Positions 31,355 through 37,565 of a stretch of DNA of 37,565 nucleotides are shown in pieces (position 1 is the first letter of the stretch; every line of letters starts with the position of its first letter). The stretch is from Syntrophales bacterium (lineage in GTDB: Bacteria; Desulfobacterota; Syntrophia; Syntrophales; UBA5619). Below the pieces are notes generated by a model that saw only the letters and a program-made list of their open reading frames with translations, was not told the origin of the DNA and searched no databases. The DNA is taken from positions 1 to 37,565 of the forward strand of contig JALNYO010000035.1 of NCBI GenBank assembly GCA_023229765.1, read 5' to 3'. Made by a program: the position numbers and the translations under genes.

Positions 31355-32719
31355 ATGCACTCATTTTTCGATGAAAATATGGCCACTCCTGATTTTAAAG
31401 CTGCTGCCGACATTGTCCGCCGGCTGAAGGATGCCGGGCATGAAGCCTATTTTGTCGGCGGCTGTGTCCGGGATTTTATCCGGGGCAAGAATCCGGGCGA
31501 CTACGATATTGCAACCTCTGCAAGACCCGAAGATGTGAGGAAAATATTTTCCAGAACGATCCCGGTGGGCGAGAACTTCGGCATCATCCTGGTAGTCGAA
31601 AAGGACAGAACGTACGAGGTGGCAACCTTCCGCACAGAGGAAGGCTATGATGACGGCCGCCGGCCCTCCCGCGTTTCCTTCGCTACCGTCCAGGAGGATG
31701 TGCTGCGGCGGGACTTCACGATCAACGGTCTGTTGATGAACCCGCAGACAGGCGAAATAAGCGATTATGTAAATGGCCGCCATGATATAGAAAGACAGCT
31801 TGTAAGCACGATCGGCGCTCCCGAGAGGCGTTTCGCCGAGGATCGTCTGCGGATGCTCCGGGCGATCCGCTTTGCGGCGAATCTCAATTTCCAGATAGAT
31901 CCTGACACGTTTGCCGCCATATCGAGCAACGCAGCGGCCATCAAGTGCATCAGCGCCGAGCGGATCTCCGCTGAATTAACCGCCATCCTTGTCGGCGGCG
32001 GGGCGAGAAGGGGGATGGAACTCCTGAGCGATTCCGGACTCTTGAAAGAGATATTGCCGGAGGTTCAAGCTCTGCGCGGGGTATTGCAGCCCCCTGTTTT
32101 CCATCCGGAAGGGGACGTCTGGGAGCATACCCTGCGGATGCTTGCGCTTTTGCCGCGTCCGGACGGCAAGGCCGATTTGCGTCTTGCCTGGGGCGTTCTA
32201 CTCCACGACGTGGGCAAGGCCGTTACCCGTTTCGAGGACGAGAGGGGCGTCCACTTTTATGGTCACGATGAACGGGGGGTGGAGGCAGCGCGGGGGATAC
32301 TCGCAAGACTGCGCTTCTCTAATCAGGATGGGGAGACGATCCTCGCCCTTGTTCGGGAACACATGATGTTTATGAACGTCACCAAGATGCGGATGGCCCG
32401 GCTGAAACGCTTCCTGAGGATGCCCGATTTTGACCTGCATCTTGAACTCCACCGCCTCGACTGTCTGGGAAGCCACGGTATGCTCGGTTATTATGAATTC
32501 TGTCTGCAAAAAATGCAGGAGTATCCCGTGGAGGAACTCCGGCCGGCCCCGCTATTAACAGGTAAAGATTTGATAACAATGGGTTTTATTCCAGGCCCGG
32601 CGTTCAAGGAGATGCTCCTTACCGTCGAAGAGGCGCAGCTTGCCGGGGAGATTGTTGATGCCGGGGAGGCGCAGGAATTTGTACGCGAACGCTGGGGGAG
32701 CGGCAAAGCGCCCGGTTAA
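31355..32719 (+). CDS. cca: tRNA nucleotidyltransferase / poly(A) polymerase family, with HD domain
   Basis: A 454-residue class II nucleotidyltransferase. The head has FVGGCVRDFIRGKNPGDYDI with the GGxVRD motif and catalytic Asp pair. RRDFTINGLLMNPQTGEI and RFAEDRLRMLRAIRFAANL are the following conserved motifs of the neck and body. From about residue 245 an HD domain appears: HPEGDVWEHTLRMLALLP, WGVLLHDVGKAVTRF, FYGHDERGVEAA. This arrangement is common in bacterial CCA-adding enzymes with phosphohydrolase activity. It adds or repairs the 3' CCA of tRNA; an A-adding or poly(A) role cannot be excluded. No clear ribosome site precedes ATG 31355; ATG 31379 is an alternative start. Confidence 0.93.
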   Translation: MHSFFDENMATPDFKAAADIVRRLKDAGHEAYFVGGCVRDFIRGKNPGDYDIATSARPEDVRKIFSRTIPVGENFGIILVVEKDRTYEVATFRTEEGYDDGRRPSRVSFATVQEDVLRRDFTINGLLMNPQTGEISDYVNGRHDIERQLVSTIGAPERRFAEDRLRMLRAIRFAANLNFQIDPDTFAAISSNAAAIKCISAERISAELTAILVGGGARRGMELLSDSGLLKEILPEVQALRGVLQPPVFHPEGDVWEHTLRMLALLPRPDGKADLRLAWGVLLHDVGKAVTRFEDERGVHFYGHDERGVEAARGILARLRFSNQDGETILALVREHMMFMNVTKMRMARLKRFLRMPDFDLHLELHRLDCLGSHGMLGYYEFCLQKMQEYPVEELRPAPLLTGKDLITMGFIPGPAFKEMLLTVEEAQLAGEIVDAGEAQEFVRERWGSGKAPG

Positions 32720-32770
32720 GCGGCTGGATATTGATTATGCCTGGAGCCAATTGCAAAAGTCCGAAATTGT

Positions 32771-32911
32771 CATTCCCGCGAAAGCGGGAAAGCGAAGCTT
32801 CGTGTTCACAAACCAGTCTTTATGTGAAAATCCCCCCATCCCCCCTTTGCCAAAGGGGGGATGGGGGGGATTTTCATGCTTCGTTGTGCCCCACGGGCAT
32901 GGGGGTTTTTA
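32771..32911. repeat. Compound repeat region: short hairpin plus palindromic repeat copy 2 (inverted)
   Basis: First TTCCCGC/GCGGGAA (32773-32779 with 32784-32790) closes a GAAA tetraloop, a widespread REP-like hairpin. The palindrome CGAAGCTTCG (32793-32802) follows. The core palindrome GAAAATCCCCCC...GGGGGGATTTTC spans 32826-32875, and its right flank to 32908 is the reverse complement of 29111-29155 in thiD. The 278 bases between cca and the next gene are almost wholly repeat. Confidence 0.85.
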
Positions 32912-32997
32912 GGAATTTCTGGTCTTTCGCCCTCGCGGGTGTAATAGCATTTTTTGAGTTTTGCAATTGCCTGCTTGATTATCTGCTTTCATTTTTT

Positions 32998-33780
32998 ATG
33001 AGAGCGCGTTCGGGTGCAAAAGGGGCGATTCTTTGCGCTCTGGCAATTGTGTGCGTGGTGACATTTGCCGGTTGCGGCGCTCCATCCCTCCGTCACGTCC
33101 CTGAGCAGCCCCAGAGAGCCATTGAAAAAAAAGAGCTGCCGCGCCTGGGATACACGATTCAGGCAGGGGCCTTCGCCAGTGCCGAAAACGCCGCGGCCTT
33201 TACCAGTCGGCTTAAGGATAGCGGACTCGATTCAACCTATTTTGTCGCCCGCGAGGGTCTCTATAAGGTTCGTTTCGGCAATTTTGCGACGAAAAAGGGG
33301 GCCCGCGACCGTGCTGAGCAACTAAGACAAAAAGGGGTAATAGAAGAGTTCTACATAGTAAGCCCCGAGCAATACGCTGTTTTCCAGCGGGATAAGCGGG
33401 GCGACGGCTATTTCCGGGAAGAACTGGCCAGAACCGCCCGGAGCTTTCTGGGGGTTCGCTATCTCTGGGGCGGTGAATCAGTGGAGACCGGTTTCGATTG
33501 CAGCGGGCTGACGATGACCGTTTATCAACTCAATGGCATTGTTTTGCCGCGCAACTCCCGCCAGCAGTTTGCGGCAGGAAATTCCGTGGAAATTTCCTCG
33601 CTGCAAAAGGGAGATCTGATTTTTTTCGCCGGGGTGGGAAGCAAGGTATCGCATGTCGGCATCTATATAGGGAATGACCAGTTCATTCACGCCCCGGGAA
33701 GGGGAAAGAAAATAAGGATCGATACCCTGGAAGGGGATTATTTCCGCCGTACCCTCGTCGGTGCTAAATCGTACCTGTGA
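32998..33780 (+). CDS. Lipoprotein with SPOR and NlpC/P60 peptidase domains
   Basis: A 260-residue envelope protein. Residues 1-26 are a lipoprotein-type signal (ILCALAIVCVVTFAG, then Cys26). Residues 50-125 are a SPOR domain that binds denuded peptidoglycan glycan (YTIQAGAFASAENAAAFTSR; YKVRFGNFATKKGARDRAEQ). Residues 140-260 are NlpC/P60 with the catalytic Cys in FDCSGLTMTVY, His in VSHVGIYIGNDQF and a third polar residue in HAPGRG. It should cleave peptide cross-links in peptidoglycan, perhaps at the septum through SPOR. A longer frame from 32731 would translate the repeat region and is rejected. The ATG at 32998 has no clear ribosome site. Confidence 0.9.
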   Translation: MRARSGAKGAILCALAIVCVVTFAGCGAPSLRHVPEQPQRAIEKKELPRLGYTIQAGAFASAENAAAFTSRLKDSGLDSTYFVAREGLYKVRFGNFATKKGARDRAEQLRQKGVIEEFYIVSPEQYAVFQRDKRGDGYFREELARTARSFLGVRYLWGGESVETGFDCSGLTMTVYQLNGIVLPRNSRQQFAAGNSVEISSLQKGDLIFFAGVGSKVSHVGIYIGNDQFIHAPGRGKKIRIDTLEGDYFRRTLVGAKSYL

Positions 33781-33805
33781 AGAACCCCCAACGGTAAGAA
33801 GCAAT

Positions 33806-34117
33806 TTATTTATAAATTTCCTCTATCCCGTCCAGATGAAAACCGGTGTAGAATACCATTTCATAGGGCTTTTTGAGAAGCTTCATAGCCCCCCTGATCA
33901 CCTTAAAATGCTCCGACTTCAAGTGGGTCATTAGATTTTCGTGCGTATCCCACTCTTCAAGAAGAAAGAGACTATTTTCATTTTCGATACTCTGGCCGAA
34001 GTCGCAACGCTGACATCCCTTTTCCAGCCTGATGGACCCGGACAGTGAAGCAATTGTCTGCAAGAGCTCCATGCGCTTCGTGGAAGAAACCTCCACCCTT
34101 ATTATTAAGAGAATCAC
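33806..34117 (-). CDS. ABM-domain (YgiN-like) putative quinol monooxygenase
   Basis: A 103-residue dimeric ferredoxin-like alpha+beta barrel. The pattern ILLIIRVEVSSTKRMELLQT, LEKGCQRCDFGQSIENENSL, FLLEEWDTHENLMTHLKSEH and FKVIRGAMKLLKKP is typical of the antibiotic biosynthesis monooxygenase (ABM) family. Members act on quinols or other small aromatic substrates, or are binding-only proteins. The exact role is unknown. It begins at GTG 34117 with GGAGG 10 bases upstream. It is monocistronic and convergent with the NlpC/P60 gene, 25 bases apart. Confidence 0.85.
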   Translation of the reverse strand: MILLIIRVEVSSTKRMELLQTIASLSGSIRLEKGCQRCDFGQSIENENSLFLLEEWDTHENLMTHLKSEHFKVIRGAMKLLKKPYEMVFYTGFHLDGIEEIYK

Positions 34118-34167
34118 GAGAATTATTCCTCCTTTATCAAGTAATCTCTGTGCGAATTATAAACCTG

Positions 34168-35787
34168 TCAGTAGAAGCCGATATAGACCGAAACATGCCC
34201 GCGGAGATCACCGGCTTCCTTGCTCCCGCCGCCGTCCAGGACGCGCGCCAGGTCGAAGCGTATGTTGAAGTTCCTCTGGATATTCCAGCGGAAACCCGCG
34301 CCAACGCTGGAGATCGAAATCTGTTGTCTTTCTTCGCCGGCTAACGGATTGTTGGCAGCCCAGGCGATGTCATAGAACAGCAAACCACGCAGGTTACCCT
34401 CGCCGGGGATCAGTTTGCCCACCAGGTTTGGCGAATAGAGTTCGAGGTTGGCGAAACAGCCGGTATCGCGGGCAATTTCGCGCTCCAGGAAGCCGCGGAC
34501 GGCGGTCGAGCCGGCAATGCCGAATTGCTCGCCGGATACGAGGGCATCCGGGGTGTACTGTGCGTTGAAAGCGGCGCGGACTTGCCAGTTGCTCTCAAAG
34601 GCGTTCACCATGCTGGTGCCAAAGCGAAGGATCGTGTAACGGGAAGGCGCCCCATCCCCGCCATTCGGACTCGGACGCGCCGCGTTGAAATCACTTTCCT
34701 GCCCATTAGCCGCCCCAGGAACATTGTGCGATAAGGCAACGTAAAAGTCGGATATCCGCCCGGGTTTTGCCCAATTGCCACTGTATGCCAAGCTGATGGG
34801 CCTCACGGTGACATCCACTGCGGCAGACCCACAGCCAGCCGCGTCGAAATTACCGAGTGCGCATTCGTTCTCGTAGGCACGATAATCGAGACCGTAAACG
34901 ATCCGGTGCGAATACTCGCCTCGCCGCGCCAGTAACTGGTTATAGCGCAAGCCGTAAACAGTGCCCTTGCCGGAGAAAGTGAGCGGTCCTGCGACGGTCT
35001 GTGTGGTGCCGGCACTGACATCCGAGTAGGCGGCAATGAAATCCATTGAAGCGCCCCACGAATACAATGGCAGGCGATAGCTCCCGCTGTAGAGGCTGAC
35101 CTGGTCCCACTTTCCCGGTGAGGTGACGTAGTTGAGCGTGGCAACGTGGTCGCGGTTGAACAGGTTGGCATGCTGCACGCCGACGCCGAGCCGAAAGTCG
35201 CCCGTCTGTGGATTGCCTGTATTGTCGAAGGTCAGGAAGGCCTTGAGCGGCCGTACGTCGATGACGTCGATGGCGGCATCCACCACGCCCTGTTTCTCGC
35301 CGGGGCGCAACACTACGTCCACCTGCTTGGCCGGATTCTCGTTGGCAAGCTGCGAGTTCGCTGAAATATCCCCTGCCCTGGGCGAAACTTCCTCCCTGAG
35401 CGCCGGAAGGCTAGAGCGGATGTTCGAATCATCAAAAAAGCGGTTGCCTCCGATGGTGACCTTGCCGATCCGCGCTTCAATGACCCGCAGCGTGACTACA
35501 CCCCGGTCAAGGTCCTGCTCGGGTGCGACCACCCATACCACGCTGAAACCTCGGGTGCGATAGCGCTGCCTGAGAGCTTCGATCGCGCGCTGCACGTCGC
35601 CATACTCGCGCTGTTTGCCGGTAAAGGGCTTGAGCACCGCTTCGATCTCATCGGACTTGAGCAGCGTATTGCCCTCGATCTGGAAACGATCAATATCGAA
35701 ACGCTCGGCCTGTGTCTGCGCAAAGGAAAGCGCCGATATCAGCAGCAGCACCACCGCAAGCCCCATACAGCGAATCATTGACGGCAT
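34168..35787 (-). CDS. TpsB-type two-partner secretion outer-membrane transporter (ShlB/FhaC/HecB family)
   Basis: A 539-residue outer-membrane protein. The signal peptide is MIRCMGLAVVLLLISALSFA, cleaved near residue 24. POTRA_2 and ShlB-type POTRA domains lie at about 30-180 (FDIDRFQIEGNTLLKSDEIE; GVVTLRVIEARIGKVTIGGN). The 16-stranded barrel follows, with the conserved loop VRGFLERE that projects into the pore, and a C-terminal aromatic IGFY for Bam recognition. It threads the partner exoprotein through the outer membrane. AGGAGAGG precedes the ATG, and 42 bases separate it from the MBG exoprotein gene upstream, so the two form one operon. Sequence style resembles betaproteobacterial TpsB proteins, which hints at horizontal transfer. 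Confidence 0.93.
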   Translation of the reverse strand: MPSMIRCMGLAVVLLLISALSFAQTQAERFDIDRFQIEGNTLLKSDEIEAVLKPFTGKQREYGDVQRAIEALRQRYRTRGFSVVWVVAPEQDLDRGVVTLRVIEARIGKVTIGGNRFFDDSNIRSSLPALREEVSPRAGDISANSQLANENPAKQVDVVLRPGEKQGVVDAAIDVIDVRPLKAFLTFDNTGNPQTGDFRLGVGVQHANLFNRDHVATLNYVTSPGKWDQVSLYSGSYRLPLYSWGASMDFIAAYSDVSAGTTQTVAGPLTFSGKGTVYGLRYNQLLARRGEYSHRIVYGLDYRAYENECALGNFDAAGCGSAAVDVTVRPISLAYSGNWAKPGRISDFYVALSHNVPGAANGQESDFNAARPSPNGGDGAPSRYTILRFGTSMVNAFESNWQVRAAFNAQYTPDALVSGEQFGIAGSTAVRGFLEREIARDTGCFANLELYSPNLVGKLIPGEGNLRGLLFYDIAWAANNPLAGEERQQISISSVGAGFRWNIQRNFNIRFDLARVLDGGGSKEAGDLRGHVSVYIGFY

Positions 35788-35829
35788 GTCGTCCCCTCTC
35801 CTGAAACCCGGAAAATCATGCGCAAAAGC

Positions 35830-37565
35830 TCATTTTCCATCGACTTTCTTTTTATCGACTTTCTCGCGTTGCTCCGGGAATGACCAGGTTTCACAATACC
35901 CTCCCCCGGAAACAGAATCGCAACTATTCAAACCTCGGCTTGAGCGTGAGTTCAAATCGTTCGTCCCCCTCATCACGTCGAATCCAGGGTCAGCGTTGTT
36001 GTAATTTAGAGAGATATGCCAGAAGTTACCCGGACGATGGAAGTAATCGTTATTAATTATTCCAGTAAAAATGATCTGCCCCGCGTTGAAACCCAAAATT
36101 GGCTCTGCAGCAGCACCAGTGATGATGAGATTGTTGGGCGTAAAGCCAAGGATGTAGTTGCTGTTGGCCGCAAGGCTGCCCTGGGTGATGGCGTATGGCC
36201 CGCCCAACGCACTCTCGCCGGGAACGCGCGTGAGCGCGCCTGAGAGTACGGAATCTGCCGTGTCGGCGATTCCGAGTGCCGGGTTATTTACCGGCCCCGT
36301 GGCGCCAAAGGTAAGGACCGGGTCGGCAGCGCCGAAGAGCTTGCTCTGAGGATTCGCGGCAACATTAAGAGGCGCCGGCGTGATAGCGAGAGTACTGCCG
36401 GTAAAGCTGCTCAGGGTGTAATTGCTGTTGTTGGCAGCCAAAGTGCCCTGGGTGATGGCATACGGCCCGCCCAGAACGGTCTCGCCGCTGCCGCGCATGA
36501 GCGCACCCGAGAGCACTGAATCTACCGTGTCGGCGATGCCGAGTGCCGGGTTGTTCACGAGCCCCGTGGTGCCAAAGGTCAACGCCGGATCGCTCGTGCC
36601 GTAGGTCTTGCTCTGGGCGTCAGCGGCAACAGTAAGGGGCGCCGGCGTGATGGTGAGATTGTTGCCGGTAAAGCTGCTCAGGGTGTAATTGCTGTTAGTG
36701 GCAGTCAAAGTGCCCTTGCTGATGGCGTATGGCCCGCCCGGAACGGTTTCGCCGCCGACACGCGTGAGCTCCCCCGAAAGCACTGTACCGGCGGTATCGA
36801 CGATGCCGAGTGCCGGGTTGTTCACCAGCCCCGTGATGCCGAAGGTCAACACCGGATCGCTTGTACCGTAGGTCTTGCTCTGGGCGTCAGCGGCCACCAG
36901 CAAAACCACCGGGGTCACACCCAGGATGCCATCGACATAATTGATGGTGTAGTTCATCGAGCTCTGACCGGATGGAATGATGGCGTAATCGCCCACATTG
37001 GAGGCCGCCACCGCCGGGGTGGCCAACGCCAGCGCACCGGTCAGGGCGGCAGTAGTCTCCCCGTTCTGGAAGCCGGTGTAGGTGGCGCTGAATGCCGGGT
37101 TCGCATCGCCGTACAGCCGGGTCGCGCTGTTCGCCGCAATGCCCAGCGGTGCGGGGGTCACACCCAGGGCGCCGTCGACATAGCTGATGGTGTAGTTGCC
37201 GGCGTTGAAGGTGCCGCCGGTGGCGGCGCTGGCCGTAATGTCATAAGGACTGTCGGCCACGCCGGCCGTCGCCACTGCGCCCAGACTTGCCAGGCTCACG
37301 CTGCCGACCGTCTCTCCGTTCTTCAGCCCGTTGCTGCTGAACTCGCTCCCGGTGAAACTCACCGCGCTGCCGTAGGTCTTGCTGGCGCTGTTCGCCGCGA
37401 TACCAAGCGGCGCAGGGGTCACACCCAGGGCGCCGTCGACATAGCTGATGGTGTAGTTGCCGGCGGTGAAGGTGCCGCCGGTGGCGGCGCTGGCCGTGAT
37501 ATCGTACGGGCTGCCTGCCACTCCGGCATCCGCCGCCGCGCCCAAACTGGCCAGGTTCACGCTGC
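35830..37565 (-). CDS. MBG-repeat two-partner secretion exoprotein (TpsA), C-terminal part, runs off right edge
   Basis: At least 578 residues, open to the right end of the window, so the N-terminal signal and TPS domain are outside. The visible part is a chain of MBG-type beta repeats (YDG/MBG family): units with GNYTISYVDGALGVTPAPLG, then ATRLYGDANPAFSATYTGFQ, then three units with DAQSKTYGTSDPVLTFGITG. After the repeats (from about residue 480) a unique tail has YFHRPGNFWHISLNYNNADP, two Cys residues and a Lys-rich end EKVDKKKVDGK. Large TpsA proteins of this kind are adhesins or surface filaments; the cargo role is inferred from the adjacent TpsB gene. The near-identical units suggest recent expansion. 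Confidence 0.9.
   Translation of the reverse strand, partial: SVNLASLGAAADAGVAGSPYDITASAATGGTFTAGNYTISYVDGALGVTPAPLGIAANSASKTYGSAVSFTGSEFSSNGLKNGETVGSVSLASLGAVATAGVADSPYDITASAATGGTFNAGNYTISYVDGALGVTPAPLGIAANSATRLYGDANPAFSATYTGFQNGETTAALTGALALATPAVAASNVGDYAIIPSGQSSMNYTINYVDGILGVTPVVLLVAADAQSKTYGTSDPVLTFGITGLVNNPALGIVDTAGTVLSGELTRVGGETVPGGPYAISKGTLTATNSNYTLSSFTGNNLTITPAPLTVAADAQSKTYGTSDPALTFGTTGLVNNPALGIADTVDSVLSGALMRGSGETVLGGPYAITQGTLAANNSNYTLSSFTGSTLAITPAPLNVAANPQSKLFGAADPVLTFGATGPVNNPALGIADTADSVLSGALTRVPGESALGGPYAITQGSLAANSNYILGFTPNNLIITGAAAEPILGFNAGQIIFTGIINNDYFHRPGNFWHISLNYNNADPGFDVMRGTNDLNSRSSRGLNSCDSVSGGGYCETWSFPEQREKVDKKKVDGK
36078..37565. repeat. Two nested tandem repeat families encoding MBG domains
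   Basis: The anchor CTCTG recurs at 36344, 36611 and 36878, an exact 267-base period (89 codons) over three units at about 36078-36900. A second family has the anchor GTCACACCCAGGGCGCCGTC at 37157 and 37418, a 261-base period (87 codons), and continues to the window edge. One unlike unit of about 250 bases (36900-37150) lies between. Periods divisible by three keep the frame. Confidence 0.85.

Noticed and set aside
32731..32997. N-terminal 89-codon extension of the SPOR-NlpC gene
   Set aside because: It is encoded by repeat DNA, and a lipoprotein signal peptide begins at 32998.
36158..36871. Three similar rightward ORFs of about 60 residues
   Set aside because: They are antisense shadows of the 267-base MBG repeats on the other strand.

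Overview
The window looks like a chromosomal segment of a Gram-negative, probably anaerobic bacterium of the Desulfobacterota type (Syntrophales-like is my best guess). This rests on the mix of gene families, the medium-to-high GC content, and several G/C-rich palindromic mobile repeats of a kind I associate with such genomes. No taxonomic marker gene is present, so the placement is inference. No tRNA, rRNA or CRISPR array was recognised.

Layout. 1-4.2 kb is accessory: the 5' half of an IS110-family recombinase with a structured upstream region (candidate bridge RNA), 3-methyladenine glycosylase Tag, an Isf-like iron-sulfur flavoprotein, a small protein with a possible C-terminal winged helix, HU, and a decayed PIN toxin/antitoxin pair. 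4.5-15 kb holds housekeeping and membrane genes: a thiolase, a COG1092 rRNA methyltransferase, a DUF3568-type lipoprotein, a zinc-ribbon rhomboid protease, a TraB/PrgY-family membrane protein, RlmD, a multi-GAF class III nucleotide cyclase and TatD. Two palindromic MITE-like elements lie here, one framed by inverted heptanucleotide arrays.

15.1-28.1 kb is the most interesting part. Two divergent operons share one 212-bp intergenic region. The rightward operon encodes CheW, a CheW-like protein, a periplasmic amino-acid-type binding protein, an MCP, CheB, CheR-TPR, a CheA-REC hybrid, and a REC-PP2C (RsbU-type) phosphatase. The leftward operon encodes an RsbW-type HATPase, two STAS proteins and a GspE/PilB-type ATPase with an MshEN-like N-terminus. 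The gene content matches Wsp-type chemosensory systems, but the usual output protein is replaced by a phosphatase that fits the divergent partner-switch module. I propose a ligand -> MCP -> CheA -> PP2C -> STAS/kinase -> secretion or pilus ATPase circuit.

28.2-31.2 kb is a TPP-riboswitch-controlled thiamine salvage operon (thiN-thiD-cytX) with a near-ideal promoter, aptamer, terminator order. The thiD gene carries a translated palindromic repeat near its N-terminus. A second, inverted copy of that repeat lies at 32.8 kb, upstream of a SPOR-NlpC/P60 lipoprotein. Between them is a tRNA nucleotidyltransferase. The right end (33.8-37.6 kb) holds a small ABM-family monooxygenase and a two-partner secretion pair: a TpsB transporter and the C-terminal part of an MBG-repeat exoprotein that runs off the window.
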